DNA of 64,000 bases from Burkholderia sp. PAMC 26561 (GCF_001557535.2 NZ_CP014306.1:310001-374000), one strand, 5' to 3'. Positions 1 through 9,819 are shown, counted from the stretch's first letter. Made by a program: numbers and translations. Notes: a model not told the origin generated them from the letters alone.

Positions 1-1875
1 CGGACGGCCGCGCGAGTTCCGCGAACCTTGCGGAACTTCGTAGACCTTGATCCAGTAGACGCGTCCGCGATTCGAGAAGCACAGCATGTGATCGTGCGTG
101 TTCGCAATGAACAGCGTGTCGATCCAGTCGTCTTCTTTCATCTGCGTGGCTTGCTTGCCGCGGCCGCCGCGCTTTTGCGCGCGGTATTCCGACAACGGCT
201 GCGACTTCACATAACCGGTGTGCGACATGGTCACGACCATTTCCTGCGGCGTGATCAGGTCTTCGGTGTTCAGTTCCGTGGCGTTCAGTTCGATGCGCGA
301 ACGGCGGTCGTCGCCAAACTCGGCGCGAACGGTCGCCAGTTCGTCCACGATGATTGCGCGAATCCGCTCCGGACGCGCGAGGATATCGAGCAAATCGGCG
401 ATCTGCGCCATGACATCCTTGTACTCGCCGACAATCTTGTCCTGCTCGAGCCCGGTCAGGCGTTGCAGGCGCATTTGCAGAATTTCCTGCGCCTGAACGT
501 CGGAAAGCTTGTACAAGCCATCTGCCTGCATGCCGTAAGCCGGATTCAGACCTTCCGGCCGGTACGCCTGTCGCCCGCCCGATTCTTCGGTTTCCGCGCG
601 CGACAGCATTTCGCGAACGATTTCCGAATCCCAGGCGTTGTTCATCAAGTCCTGCTTCGCGATCGGCGGAGTGGGAGCAGCCTTGATGATGCGGATGAAT
701 TCGTCGATATTCGCCAGCGCCACCGCCAGGCCTTCCAGCACGTGACCACGATCCCGCGCCTTGCGCAGTTCGTATACAGTGCGCCGCGTCAGCACTTCCC
801 GCCGATGCGACAGGAAACACTCCAGCATCTGCTTCAGGTTGAGCAGACGCGGCTGGCCGTCGACCAGCGCGACCATGTTCATGCCGAACGTGTCCTGGAG
901 CTGCGTCAGCTTGTACAGGTTGTTCAGCACCACTTCGGGCACTTCGCCGCGCTTCAGCTCGACCACCACGCGCATGCCGCTCTTGTCGGATTCGTCGCGG
1001 ATGTCCGAGATGCCTTCGATCTTCTTCTCGTTCACGAGCTCGGCGATACGTTCGAGCAACGTGCGTTTGTTCACCTGATACGGGATTTCGTCGACGATGA
1101 TCGCCATGCGCTGGCCGCGATCGATCTCTTCGAAGTGCGTGGTCGCGCGCATCACGACGCGCCCGCGTCCTGTCCTATATCCATCGCGCACCCCCGAGAC
1201 GCCGTAGATCACGCCGTACGTCGGAAAATCCGGTGCCGGAACGATTTCCATCAGTTCGTCGATGGTGGAATCCGGGTTGTTCAGCAGATGCATGCAGGCG
1301 TCGACGATTTCGCGCAGGTTGTGCGGCGGAATGTTCGTCGCCATGCCAACCGCGATGCCGGCCGAGCCATTGATCAGCAGATTCGGAATACGCGCCGGCA
1401 GAACCAGCGGCTCGCTTTCGCTGCCGTCGTAGTTCGGACCGAAGTCGACTGTTTCCTTGTCGATATCCGCCAGCAGTTCGTGGCCGATCTTCGCCATGCG
1501 GATTTCGGTGTATCGCATGGCCGCGGCATTGTCGCCGTCGACCGAACCGAAGTTGCCCTGTCCGTCCACCAGCATGTAGCGAAGGGAGAACGGTTGCGCC
1601 ATCCGCACGATGGTGTCGTAGACCGACTGGTCGCCGTGTGGGTGATATTTACCGATCACATCGCCGACAATACGCGCCGACTTCTTGTAGGCGCGATTCC
1701 AGTCGTTGTTCAGTTCGTGCATGGAATAGAGTGCGCGACGGTGGACAGGCTTCAGGCCGTCGCGGACATCGGGGAGCGCTCGCCCCACGATCACGCTCAT
1801 CGCGTAATCGAGATATGAGCGGCGCATTTCCTCCTCGAGGGAGATTGGCAGGGTCTCTTTGGCGAATTGATCCAT
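1..1875 (-). CDS. gyrA: DNA gyrase subunit A, 5' part (runs off the left edge)
   Basis: GyrA is the DNA-cleaving subunit of gyrase, which introduces negative supercoils. The first 625 codons are present, starting [20 protein letters not shown]; family members run to about 860-900 residues, so the end of the C-terminal beta-pinwheel domain lies outside. The numbering matches E. coli: the catalytic tyrosine is Tyr122 in [11 protein letters not shown] and the quinolone pocket is [10 protein letters not shown] (78-87). Position 83 is Gln and 84 is Ser, where E. coli has Ser-Ala; Asp87 is kept. GyrA-box-like QKRGGRGKQ lies near residue 565. The gene is transcribed leftward, away from the ompA-like gene. 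Confidence 0.97.
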   Translation of the reverse strand, partial: MDQFAKETLPISLEEEMRRSYLDYAMSVIVGRALPDVRDGLKPVHRRALYSMHELNNDWNRAYKKSARIVGDVIGKYHPHGDQSVYDTIVRMAQPFSLRYMLVDGQGNFGSVDGDNAAAMRYTEIRMAKIGHELLADIDKETVDFGPNYDGSESEPLVLPARIPNLLINGSAGIAVGMATNIPPHNLREIVDACMHLLNNPDSTIDELMEIVPAPDFPTYGVIYGVSGVRDGYRTGRGRVVMRATTHFEEIDRGQRMAIIVDEIPYQVNKRTLLERIAELVNEKKIEGISDIRDESDKSGMRVVVELKRGEVPEVVLNNLYKLTQLQDTFGMNMVALVDGQPRLLNLKQMLECFLSHRREVLTRRTVYELRKARDRGHVLEGLAVALANIDEFIRIIKAAPTPPIAKQDLMNNAWDSEIVREMLSRAETEESGGRQAYRPEGLNPAYGMQADGLYKLSDVQAQEILQMRLQRLTGLEQDKIVGEYKDVMAQIADLLDILARPERIRAIIVDELATVRAEFGDDRRSRIELNATELNTEDLITPQEMVVTMSHTGYVKSQPLSEYRAQKRGGRGKQATQMKEDDWIDTLFIANTHDHMLCFSNRGRVYWIKVYEVPQGSRNSRGRP

Positions 1876-2548
1876 TTATCCGTGTCTTGAACTGTGCGGC
1901 GCCGGCGCGGAATAAACGTGCGTTTTGCGACGTTTCCCCTGAATTCACCGGCGTTTGGCATCGGCATTGCGAACGCAACGCATCACGCGATTCTAACATG
2001 CGCGGCATCCGTGCCCGGCAGCGGCGCGTATATACATACAGTGCATGCGCGGTAAGCAGCCGGGCAGGACGGACCCGAGGGAACTTTTCCGGAGAATCGA
2101 GAATCGCTGTAGCCGAAGCTTACAATTTGCTTTGCATGAGGAAGTGAAAACGTCAGACTAACCCGCTATGATTCACGACCGAGATTTTTGCAGTCGCTGA
2201 AAAGTGCACAAAAAATCAGCAAAAAAAATGTATTGATGTTTTGCCAAAAAGTTCCGGGTGGGCACGTATCATGCGCATAAGACGCGCATATCAAACCCTG
2301 CTTTTCCCATGCCCCGTCTTGTTGCGCATGCACCACATAAGGTTGCAGGCATTGGGGCCCCGGGGATATTTTTATCGTTGCAAGGGAACGATATGGCAAA
2401 ATGCCAACGCACAAAGTTAGACACTGCTCGAAGTCTACACACAGCGTTTTGTTCCGCGGTAATGTTATACTTCGAGCAATGTATGACTTGTCTTTGTCAA
2501 CAAGGCTCGCAGTAAACCTGCGGTAATCTCAATTTCGAGAGGAGAAAT
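1876..2548. other. Long divergent intergenic region between gyrA and the ompA-like gene
   Basis: This 673-bp stretch separates two divergent genes and should hold both promoters. The half nearest ompA is visibly AT-rich (runs of A near 2208-2230) compared with the flanking genes. A TATACT-like -10 lies near 2466-2471 but no convincing -35 accompanies it. The ribosome-binding site GAGAGGAGAAAT sits just before the ATG at 2549. Short open frames in the region have no ribosome-binding site or recognisable product, and I do not call them genes. Confidence 0.5.
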
Positions 2549-3205
2549 ATGAATAAACTTTCAAAGCTCGCGTTCATTGCAGCTACCGCAGTTATGGCTG
2601 CATCGGCTATGGCGCAATCGGTCCCGGCTTCACGTCAGGCAGTCAATGACAACTGGGTGAACGGCACGGGCGAATATGTGTGGATGAACGGTACGAACGA
2701 GCTTTGCTGGCGCGATGCGTTCTGGACCCCGGCTACGGCAAACGCAAAGTGCGATGGCGCGCTGGTAGCGCAAGCACCGACGCCGCCGGCTCCGGTCGCT
2801 CCGGTTGCTCCGGTCATCCAAAGCCAGAAGGTTACGTACCAAGCTGACGCTCTGTTCGACTTCGACAAGGCAATCCTGAAGCCGGCTGGTAAGGCAAAGC
2901 TTGACGATCTCGCATCGAAGATTGGCGACCTGAACCTGGAAGTCGTGGTCGCTACGGGTTACACGGACCGCATCGGTTCGGACAAGTACAACGATCGTCT
3001 GTCGCTGCGTCGTGCACAAGCTGTCAAGGCATACCTGGTCAGCAAGGGCATCGAAGCCAACCGTATCTATACGGAAGGCAAGGGCAAGCGCAACCCGGTT
3101 ACCACCGGTTGCAACCAGAAGAACCACAAGCAACTCATCGCCTGCCTCGCACCGGATCGTCGCGTGGAAGTCGAAGTTGTTGGAACCTCGCGTCAGCCGC
3201 AGTAA
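2549..3205 (+). CDS. OmpA-family outer-membrane protein
   Basis: A 218-residue exported protein. Residues 1-22 form a signal peptide (cleavage after ASAMA). A short region of about 70 residues follows, then a Pro/Ala/Val linker (PAPVAPVAPV) and a C-terminal OmpA/MotB peptidoglycan-binding domain from about residue 90 (ALFDFDKAILKPAGK, then ATGYTDRIG and LSLRRAQAVKAYL). The domain normally tethers the outer membrane to peptidoglycan through diaminopimelate. The N-terminal part is too short for an eight-stranded barrel, so this is a peptidoglycan-associated protein rather than classical OmpA. A strong GGAG site precedes the ATG, and codon choice suggests high expression. Confidence 0.93.
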   Translation: MNKLSKLAFIAATAVMAASAMAQSVPASRQAVNDNWVNGTGEYVWMNGTNELCWRDAFWTPATANAKCDGALVAQAPTPPAPVAPVAPVIQSQKVTYQADALFDFDKAILKPAGKAKLDDLASKIGDLNLEVVVATGYTDRIGSDKYNDRLSLRRAQAVKAYLVSKGIEANRIYTEGKGKRNPVTTGCNQKNHKQLIACLAPDRRVEVEVVGTSRQPQ

Positions 3206-3230
3206 TTTAGCGACTGATTGCCGCAGGATC

Positions 3231-3257
3231 AAAGCCCCGCTTCGGCGGGGCTTTTTT
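3231..3257 (+). terminator. Rho-independent terminator of the ompA-like gene
   Basis: A GC-rich stem AAGCCCCGC / GCGGGGCTT with a short TTCG loop is followed by a run of T, 26 bp after the stop codon. Confidence 0.93.
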
Positions 3258-3379
3258 TATGCGCGCCCGGCGCCCACAAGCTGCCCCCTTCTTTCTCCGG
3301 CCCGTTTTACCCGGTTCCGTCACCGCCTATATACTTGGTGCCTGACTGTTCACGACTTTCGTTTCAAGGCTATCCGCAC

Positions 3380-4078
3380 ATGATCAATGCCGATCCCCAC
3401 GAGCTTCAGAAATTCAGCGAGCTGGCTCATCGCTGGTGGGACCCGAATGCCGAATTCAAACCGCTGCATGAACTGAACCCCGTGCGGCTCGACTGGATCG
3501 ACGGCCTGGCTCACTTGCCGGGCAAACGCGCGCTGGATGTCGGCTGCGGTGGCGGGATACTGTCCGAGTCCATGGCGGTGCGCGGCGCGAAGGTGAAAGG
3601 CGTGGATTTGTCGTCGAATGCGCTGAGCGTGGCCGACTTGCACAGCCTGGAAAGCGGTGTGGAAGTCGAGTACGAGGAAATTGCGGCAGAAGCGCTTGCT
3701 GCGCGTGAACCGGGCACCTATGACGTCGTCACGTGCATGGAAATGCTCGAACACGTACCCGACCCCGCCGGGATTGTCCAGGCTTGCGCCACGCTGGTGA
3801 AGCCGGGTGGCTGGGTGTTCTTCTCCACGCTCAATCGCAATGCCAAGGCGTACCTGTTCGCGGTGATCGGCGCGGAGTACATTGCCCGGATGCTCCCGCG
3901 CGGCACGCACGACTATGCGCGTTTCATCAAGCCGTCAGAACTTGCGCAACTTGTGCGTTCGGCGCAATTAGATATCGTCGAGATCAAGGGGATTACGTAT
4001 CGCCCGCTCGCCAAGCGCTTTGGCATCTCCGACGACACTAGCATCAACTACCTGATGGCTTGCCGTCGCGTGGCATGA
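3380..4078 (+). CDS. ubiG: Ubiquinone biosynthesis O-methyltransferase UbiG
   Basis: UbiG carries out both SAM-dependent O-methylations of ubiquinone synthesis. The 232-residue product matches family length. The opening [16 protein letters not shown] is diagnostic, as are motif [16 protein letters not shown] (SAM binding), the post-motif acidic residue in GVDLS, and EMLEHVPDP and [15 protein letters not shown] further on. The start at 3380 is preferred because the reading frame upstream extends into the ompA terminator and the homologous N-terminus begins here. The stop overlaps the gph start (ATGA), so the two are translationally coupled. Confidence 0.96.
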   Translation: MINADPHELQKFSELAHRWWDPNAEFKPLHELNPVRLDWIDGLAHLPGKRALDVGCGGGILSESMAVRGAKVKGVDLSSNALSVADLHSLESGVEVEYEEIAAEALAAREPGTYDVVTCMEMLEHVPDPAGIVQACATLVKPGGWVFFSTLNRNAKAYLFAVIGAEYIARMLPRGTHDYARFIKPSELAQLVRSAQLDIVEIKGITYRPLAKRFGISDDTSINYLMACRRVA

Positions 4079-4890
4079 CGAAAACGAACATGAACGACCG
4101 ACCGAACGACAACTCGAACTCCACAGATGCGGACCCGACGCCACCGAGCGTCATTGAACCCGTACGGACTTTCATGAGCGACGACCCGACGCCCTCTTCG
4201 CAGCAGGAATTGGACAAGGACCGGCTGAAGCTGTGTCAGGCGGTCTTGTTCGACCTCGACGGCACGATCGCCGATACCGCGCCCGACCTCGTCGCAGCCG
4301 TCAACAAGATGCGTCACGACCGTGGGCTCGAGATGCGTCCGCTGGAGACGTTGCGGCCGCTAGCATCGGCGGGCGCGCGGGGTTTGCTTGGCGGCGCGTT
4401 CGAGATCAGTCCCGAACATCCGGATTACGCAGCCATGCGCGAGGAGTTCCTGGCGAACTACGAAGCGGATCTGTGTATTGAAACGACGCTGTTTCCGGGT
4501 ATCGATGAACTGCTCGATCAGCTCGATGCCCGCGGTGTTCGATGGGGCATCGTGACGAACAAGGTCACGCGGCTGGCTGAACCGCTCGTGGCATTGCTCG
4601 GACTTGCGGAACGGGCGGCGTGCCTGGTTTGTGGCGACACAACCTCGCACTCGAAGCCGCATCCGGCGCCCTTGCTTCACGCCGCCGAGTTGATGGAAGA
4701 AAAGCCCGAGCAGGTTGTGTATGTGGGCGACGATCTGCGCGACGTTCAAGCGGGTTTCGCGGCCGGCATGGTCACCGTGGCGGCAGCCTATGGCTATTGC
4801 GGCACGGACTTGCCGCCCACGCGCTGGCATGCTGATCACGTGGTAGAAACGACTATCGAATTGCAGCAATTGCTGCGGGATGTGCAATAG
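4075..4890 (+). CDS. gph: Phosphoglycolate phosphatase (HAD family)
   Basis: The protein hydrolyses 2-phosphoglycolate formed during repair of oxidised DNA ends. HAD motif I is [15 protein letters not shown], motif II the Thr of IVTNK, motif III the Lys of SKPHPAP, and motif [13 protein letters not shown]. With the start at 4075, inside the ubiG stop, the product is 271 residues, about 40 more than usual. The extra part is polar and probably disordered (Asn/Asp/Pro-rich). A start at Met 4174 would give a normal length but lacks a visible ribosome-binding site. The ubiG-gph order is common in proteobacteria. Confidence 0.93.
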   Translation: MTKTNMNDRPNDNSNSTDADPTPPSVIEPVRTFMSDDPTPSSQQELDKDRLKLCQAVLFDLDGTIADTAPDLVAAVNKMRHDRGLEMRPLETLRPLASAGARGLLGGAFEISPEHPDYAAMREEFLANYEADLCIETTLFPGIDELLDQLDARGVRWGIVTNKVTRLAEPLVALLGLAERAACLVCGDTTSHSKPHPAPLLHAAELMEEKPEQVVYVGDDLRDVQAGFAAGMVTVAAAYGYCGTDLPPTRWHADHVVETTIELQQLLRDVQ

Positions 4891-4943
4891 GTTGCGGTGT
4901 CCTTCAGTCCTTGCGCTGACGCTGATGGCGGCTGGATCTGTGA

Positions 4944-4949
4944 GATAAT
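4944..4949 (+). promoter_or_regulatory. Probable -10 element of ssrA
   Basis: GATAAT lies 13 bp before the mature tmRNA 5' end. The spacing suits a start site near 4956 with a few bases trimmed by RNase P. No good -35 hexamer is visible at 17 bp, so the call rests on the -10 and its position. Confidence 0.5.
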
Positions 4950-4961
4950 ACGCAATGCTTC

Positions 4962-5330
4962 GGGGGCGACCTGGTTTCGACAGGGGTTGCGAAGCGGCTA
5001 GGGCATACCGAGGACCCGTCACCTCGTAAATCAATGGGAAAAACGTAACTGCAAACGACGAAACGTTCGCACTGGCAGCCTAAGGGCCGCCTGCCTCTCC
5101 CTAGTTTACTGACGGACTAGAGTCGCAAGACCGGTAGCAATACCGAGAGAGGTCATATACGTCAGATAAGCCTTGTCGGCGTCGCGACGCCAAGGTCGAA
5201 AATTTAGTGAATCGCCGAAGCGAAGCGTGTTCGTCCGCGTCGCCAGGTTAAATCAAATGATAGAACTAAGTATGTAGAACTGGTCGTAGAGCGCTACTGG
5301 ACGCGGGTTCGATTCCCGCCGCCTCCACCA
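4962..5330 (+). ncRNA. ssrA: Transfer-messenger RNA (tmRNA, one-piece)
   Basis: The tmRNA rescues stalled ribosomes and tags the unfinished protein for proteolysis. The 5' end GGGGGCG pairs over seven bases with CGCCTCC next to the encoded 3' ACCA, forming the tRNA-like acceptor stem. The T arm GGTTCGATTCC is present near 5306-5318. The tag frame starts at the GCA codon 5051 and ends with TAA at 5081-5083, giving ANDETFALAA. Both ends lie in one molecule in the standard order, so it is not the two-piece permuted form. Confidence 0.97.
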
Positions 5331-5363
5331 ATATCGCTTCCGGCTTTCCCGCCGGATGAACTG

Positions 5364-5404
5364 AACCCCGCTTGCCGCAAGGCAGGCGGGGTTTTGTTTT
5401 TCCC
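5364..5404 (+). terminator. Terminator of ssrA
   Basis: The stem AACCCCGC / GCGGGGTT, extended by TGCC/GGCA around a GCAA loop, is followed by a T-rich tract about 34 bp beyond the tmRNA CCA end. Confidence 0.88.
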
Positions 5405-5525
5405 ACTCCCCACAATCCGCCAAACCCTCCTTCCATGTTCGCTCGGCAACGGAACGTCGCGCCGCTACACTTCAAGCTGCCAGATTCACTGATTCAGCAG
5501 ACAAAAAATTCCATACGGGGGAATC

Positions 5526-7964
5526 ATGCAAGTGAGCCGTTCCATGCGGAGATTGGCTGTTGCGTGCTTATCGATACTGCTGTGGGCCATCAGCGCCCTG
5601 CTCTCACCGGCCATCGCGCAAACGTCGGCGCAACCATCCGTTCCAGCCGCCGATTGCCACGCCGGGTCGCTCATCACTGTCGTAGCCCATCTCGACGACG
5701 ATCTGCTCTTCGTCAATCCCGGCATCAGCGACAAGCTCGCGGCCGGCTGGTGCGTGACCACCGTTCACTTGATCGGCGGTGCGAACGGCGCGAACTTCGA
5801 CTACGTGAAACTCCGCGAAAAAGGCACGCGCCTCGCCTATGCGCGCATGGCAGGCGTGGCGGACGACTGGATTGAATCGACAGTCGATTTCGCCGGCAAA
5901 CCCGTGCATCAAATGTTGCTCAGGCAGCAACCGCGCGTGAAGCTGCTCGAAGTCCGGCTGCCCGGCGGCGGCGTGCGCGGCGGACGCGTGCCGCTCGGTT
6001 TGCTGTGGGACAAGGGCGAAAGCATCGACACATATCCGCTGAACGCGGACGGATCGAACACGATCAAGTACGACCGCGCCGCGCTGATCGCGACCGTGCG
6101 CGCCATGCTCGCACCGGCGACCGAGATCTACACGCTCAATCCGGATACGGTGCCGTTCATCGAGCACCCGGATCACATCTACGCCGCGCGCATCACGCGG
6201 ATCGCGGCGCAAGGGCTCGGGCGCGATATCCCGATCGGCTATCACGTAACGTATCCGACCGGCGGACTGCCCAAGAACCTCGACGCCGCCGATACCCAAA
6301 AGAAGCGCGACGACGTGGCGTCGTACTTCGCCATCGATGGCGACGATAACGGCGGCCACGTCTTCGGCGAATATCAGTGGGACGGCAACTGGGTCGCGCG
6401 CCGCTACTGGACACGCGCGCACGCGAGCGACCCGGGTCCGGATTTCCAGCCGCGTTCAATGCAGATCGTGAACGAATATTCGAGTCAGTGCGTGACATCG
6501 GCCGGCCTCGGCGCCGCGCCGACGCTTGCCGCGTGCACAGGCGCGAAGACGCAGGACTGGCACTGGCAGCAGGTATCGGCGGCGCCGGGGACCAAGAACA
6601 CGGCACAACTCGTAGATGAAACCACGCGGCAATGCGTCGCCGAACGCAGCGGCACGTTGATCGAAGAAGCATGCGCGCCGCCGGATTCCGCCGATGCCGC
6701 CCAGAAGTGGACGCCCTGGGACTTCGGCTATGTGTACACGCCGCTTGGTCATTGCCTGGCTGGGCGCAACGGTGCGCTCGCGGCGGGCAGTTGTTCCGCG
6801 CTGACGACGGAGTCGCGCTGGGCGCCATCGGCGCAAACGCAATGGACCGATAACCGCGAGGAAGGCGGCCTCTTCGGCGACGTACGCGGCGATAACATCG
6901 ACGACGCCGCAAGCGCCGCCACCGGTGAGCGCCGCTCAAGCGTAGTCTACGTGCAGCGCCGCAAGGACGGACCGGGCTTCAACGTATGGGTCGCAGATAT
7001 GTCACGGCTGGAAACGGCGGAGCCCTGGTATCTCAACGCCATACCTTTCGATGCCCACGCCACGGCGCCCACGTGTTCGGCCAACCGGCTTTGCTTCGAC
7101 AGCGTGCGTTTCCTGCTGGGCGATTTCGATGGCGACGGCCGCGCCGACCTGATGGTGATCTCGCCGCGCAACGGCGGCACGGCGTTCTGGCTGATGCGCA
7201 GCACGGGTGCGCGTTTCGAAGCGCCGAAGCTGTGGTATCAGACAGGCACGGCGTGGACGCCGGCGAACGCGCAGCAATATGTGGCGAGCAATTTCACGGG
7301 AAGCGGCCGCGCCGATGTAATGATCGCGCACAAACGCGGCGATGGTGGCCTGAACCTGTGGGTGCTGGCGAGCGTCGGCAAGAACGGCCGTGCGCCTGCG
7401 TTGTGGATGCAGGCTCACGACCTGAGCACGAACACGCGTTTCCTGCCGATGCACACAGCCGGATCGCCGCGAACCGGGCTTGTGGCGATCGAGAATATGA
7501 ATGGCGCAATGGCAATAACGCAGCTCACAAGTTCCGGCAGTGCGTTCGCCGGGACGCTGCGCGGCAACACGTATCCGCAGTTTTCATCGGCGATGACGAA
7601 GGTGACGGCCGGCGATATCAACGGCGACGGAACCGATGACCTCGTGATGCTGCAACCGCGAGGCGATGGCCCGGATATCGATGTCTGGACGCTCAAAGGC
7701 GGAGGCACGCCGGTGCTCGCCGGGACGCTGAAGGAAGCGTCGTACGCGGATGCATTGCCGCACATCGTGCAGCGTGAGCGACGCTCGACGCTCGTGCTGT
7801 TCAAGCGTGCGAACGCGAAGCTTGGGCCGTTCTATTACACGGGCGGTGCGCCGATGTTGATCGGCTATGACTTCGACAGCGCGCTCAAGCTCGGCCCGGC
7901 GCAAATCTGGAGCGAGATGCCCGGACTATTTTCCGAGTCGCTGTGGCTTAGGAACCTGCAATAA
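5526..7964 (+). CDS. Secreted PIG-L deacetylase with ricin-type and FG-GAP regions
   Basis: An 812-residue exported protein with three parts. A signal peptide ends near residue 32 (SPAIAQ). Residues 40-290 resemble the PIG-L/LmbE N-acetylglucosamine deacetylase family: AHLDDD at 55-60 corresponds to AHPDDE, and EHPDHIYAAR near 220 supplies the second histidine cluster. Residues 315-430 look like a ricin-B lectin region (Cys pairs, repeated W-x-W and QCVA/HCLAG patterns). The remainder has FG-GAP/VCBS-type repeats such as LLGDFDGDGRADLMV and TAGDINGDGTDDLVM. The catalytic Glu is replaced by Asp. It may deacetylate a surface sugar, but the substrate is unknown. The ATG follows GGGGGAATC. Confidence 0.85.
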   Translation: MQVSRSMRRLAVACLSILLWAISALLSPAIAQTSAQPSVPAADCHAGSLITVVAHLDDDLLFVNPGISDKLAAGWCVTTVHLIGGANGANFDYVKLREKGTRLAYARMAGVADDWIESTVDFAGKPVHQMLLRQQPRVKLLEVRLPGGGVRGGRVPLGLLWDKGESIDTYPLNADGSNTIKYDRAALIATVRAMLAPATEIYTLNPDTVPFIEHPDHIYAARITRIAAQGLGRDIPIGYHVTYPTGGLPKNLDAADTQKKRDDVASYFAIDGDDNGGHVFGEYQWDGNWVARRYWTRAHASDPGPDFQPRSMQIVNEYSSQCVTSAGLGAAPTLAACTGAKTQDWHWQQVSAAPGTKNTAQLVDETTRQCVAERSGTLIEEACAPPDSADAAQKWTPWDFGYVYTPLGHCLAGRNGALAAGSCSALTTESRWAPSAQTQWTDNREEGGLFGDVRGDNIDDAASAATGERRSSVVYVQRRKDGPGFNVWVADMSRLETAEPWYLNAIPFDAHATAPTCSANRLCFDSVRFLLGDFDGDGRADLMVISPRNGGTAFWLMRSTGARFEAPKLWYQTGTAWTPANAQQYVASNFTGSGRADVMIAHKRGDGGLNLWVLASVGKNGRAPALWMQAHDLSTNTRFLPMHTAGSPRTGLVAIENMNGAMAITQLTSSGSAFAGTLRGNTYPQFSSAMTKVTAGDINGDGTDDLVMLQPRGDGPDIDVWTLKGGGTPVLAGTLKEASYADALPHIVQRERRSTLVLFKRANAKLGPFYYTGGAPMLIGYDFDSALKLGPAQIWSEMPGLFSESLWLRNLQ

Positions 7965-8001
7965 AAAACGCGCCGCCGAGAATATCGGCGGCGCGTTTTT
8001 G
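7965..8001. terminator. Bidirectional terminator between convergent genes
   Basis: A perfect GC-rich stem (ACGCGCCGCCGA and its complement, short loop AATA) has A-rich sequence on the left and T-rich on the right, so it can end transcription from both the PIG-L gene and the minus-strand glycosyltransferase. Confidence 0.9.
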
Positions 8002-8012
8002 AGTACCGCAAA

Positions 8013-9089
8013 TCAGCCCATCCGCACCTGCAGATTAAGGACGTCGGATGCAATCGCGAGATACCGGTCAGCCGTACTCTGCAGCGTCAGTCCGTTCAAC
8101 GGACGTGTCGCGCGCGGCTGCGACAACGCAGCGAGCAATGCGCGGCCGTAGGCATCGGCGTCGCTGGTATCGAGCAGCGCGACGCCGGGAAAAGTATCGG
8201 CAAAAGCAAACGACGGGATTGCGTTCCCGACCACCGGAATACCCGACGCGAGCGCTTCGAGAAAGCCGATGCTGTGCGCCTCGAAACTCGAGGGCATCGC
8301 GAACGCCCGTGACTCGCGCAGGATCTCGGCCACGTTGGACTGCGGCCCGATTATCTTCACGCGGTCGTTCAAGCCGAGTTCGTCGACGAGTTTCACGATT
8401 GCCGCGTGATACGCGAGATTCTCGATCACGCCGCAAAGCAGCAGACGCACGTCGGGATCGACAGCGGCCACGCGGGCGAACGCCTGGACGGTCTGCAACT
8501 GGTTCTTCTCGGGGATATAACGCCCGATCTGGACGATCTGGCGGATTCCCGTCGATGTCAACGGTTCGCTCGTCTGCGTGAAGCGCGAGATATCGACGCC
8601 GTTCGGCACCACGATCATGGACGGATGCGAACCGACTTCCTTGACGTAATCATCGATATTCTTCTGCGATACCCCGATCACCGCCTTGGCGCGCCCCGAC
8701 AGCAGGCGTTCCGCAAACAGCAGCGCATTGTTCGCGAAGTCGTTGGCGCCGGAGTGCATGACCCACACAATCGGCACGCGGGTCGGCAACGCGCGGACGT
8801 ACAGCGCGGGTATGGTCGCGTGCGCGAAGATGATGTCGGGTTTGAAGCGGCGAATGGCGCGATGCAAGAACAGCAGTCGGCCGACCTTGCCGAGCGAGCG
8901 CTGCGGAAACAGACACAAGACGTTGTTCGCCCGCAGCTCGGCGCTGATGTGTTCGAAATCGTCGTGCTCCGGCATCAACGACGTGATGCAAACATCGTGA
9001 CCACCTTGCTGATGCCCGATCGCTACGCCCTTCGCAAGCACCTCGGCCCCTGATAACCGGGGTGCAAGAACGACTTGAAGAATTCTCAT
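8013..9089 (-). CDS. Glycosyltransferase, GT4 type
   Basis: A 358-residue GT-B fold protein that should transfer a sugar from a nucleotide donor to a surface glycan or lipid carrier. The N-terminal domain opens MRILQVVLAPRLSGAEV. The C-terminal donor domain has QIGRYIPEKNQ, the E-x7-E motif in SSFEAHSIGFLEALASGIPVV, and VPNGVDISRF at the domain junction. The start at 9089 is preferred over one 21 codons upstream because GAGGGGAAG precedes it and GT4 proteins normally begin at this strand. Donor and acceptor cannot be told from sequence. It stands alone, convergent with the PIG-L gene. Confidence 0.9.
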   Translation of the reverse strand: MRILQVVLAPRLSGAEVLAKGVAIGHQQGGHDVCITSLMPEHDDFEHISAELRANNVLCLFPQRSLGKVGRLLFLHRAIRRFKPDIIFAHATIPALYVRALPTRVPIVWVMHSGANDFANNALLFAERLLSGRAKAVIGVSQKNIDDYVKEVGSHPSMIVVPNGVDISRFTQTSEPLTSTGIRQIVQIGRYIPEKNQLQTVQAFARVAAVDPDVRLLLCGVIENLAYHAAIVKLVDELGLNDRVKIIGPQSNVAEILRESRAFAMPSSFEAHSIGFLEALASGIPVVGNAIPSFAFADTFPGVALLDTSDADAYGRALLAALSQPRATRPLNGLTLQSTADRYLAIASDVLNLQVRMG

Positions 9090-9555
9090 TTGGCTGTCTT
9101 CCCCTCGCCTTTCTAAAGCGTGTCCTGCTAGCCATTGCCGTCGGGTGGACACTGCCGTCCACGTGGCCCTCTCGGCACGCCTCGTTCGCGTGCGGCCACT
9201 TAGCTGGCTTGCTTCATTGTTTTTTATGAAAGTTAAGTGCGTTTGTCACTGCGGACCGTTCAACGCACGCAACGATAAGATACCCGAGCGCATGCCGTAC
9301 GCGCCGCCATCAAGTAGCATTAATCGGTCGGTAATGAGTGGTAACAGACGCTTAGACAAATGAAGCGTTCAGCGAAGCGCGAGGCGGTGAGAAATCGAGG
9401 GGTGAAAGCAGGGTTAACGCTGCCGTTGCGGCAAGTGCTGCGAACGCCGCGGCTAAAAACGGGACACGCGTAGTGAACGCACACGCTTCGTGATCGATGA
9501 CCGAGCGAAGCCGTGTGCGTTGAAAAGTCGCGCGCTGCGATGCGCTAAAGGCGGG
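9090..9555. other. Intergenic region with a large inverted repeat
   Basis: I see no gene here. At 9476-9521 an inverted repeat (AACGCACACG and CGTGTGCGTT, with CTTCG/CGAAG inside) surrounds a loop containing GATCGATGA. It has no T tract on either strand, so it is not a standard terminator. It lies just downstream of the small exported protein gene. The 5' end of the glycosyltransferase gene must have its promoter on the left side of this region. Confidence 0.4.
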
Positions 9556-9819
9556 TTACTCGTCCTTCGGGCACTGCAGGTTGCAACCGTTTGGATCGCC
9601 CAGATCACCACGGCGGCGTTTGGCCGTTTCCTTGTTCTGGTACTTGTCGGACGGCGCGGAAGCCGCGAATTGCAATTGCGGGTGCTCCTTCAGCCGGAAC
9701 TGGTCTTGCAGGATACCGCCCGGAATGCCGGGTGAATTCTGCGCAAATGCAACGGGCACAAAGGCAACGGCGCCGGCAACAAACGCGATGGATGCGGCAA
9801 TACTTAAAAGCAGTTTCAT
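9556..9819 (-). CDS. Small exported protein of unknown function
   Basis: An 87-residue protein. Residues 1-26 form a clear signal peptide (MKLLLSIAASIAFVAGAVAF, cleavage after AFA). The mature part is short and polar, with a KEHPQLQF segment, a basic KRRR stretch and a C-terminal CNLQCPKDE that holds two cysteines. The pair could form a disulphide in the periplasm or bind a metal. No family is recognised. The gene is isolated between two intergenic regions with no evident operon partner. Confidence 0.65.
   Translation of the reverse strand: MKLLLSIAASIAFVAGAVAFVPVAFAQNSPGIPGGILQDQFRLKEHPQLQFAASAPSDKYQNKETAKRRRGDLGDPNGCNLQCPKDE

Noticed and set aside
28..1818. Long open frame on the plus strand antisense to gyrA
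   Set aside because: It is a shadow of gyrA in a GC-rich genome; the minus strand has an unambiguous GyrA product with catalytic Tyr122.
2258..2515. Short frame in the gyrA-ompA intergenic region
   Set aside because: There is no ribosome-binding site, no recognisable sequence, and it covers the expected ompA promoter.
4962..5330. Permuted two-piece tmRNA
   Set aside because: The 5' and 3' acceptor strands pair in the standard order within one 369-base molecule.
9145..9363. 72-codon frame upstream of the small exported protein gene
   Set aside because: Composition is not coding-like and no start site is visible; it overlaps the expected glycosyltransferase promoter.
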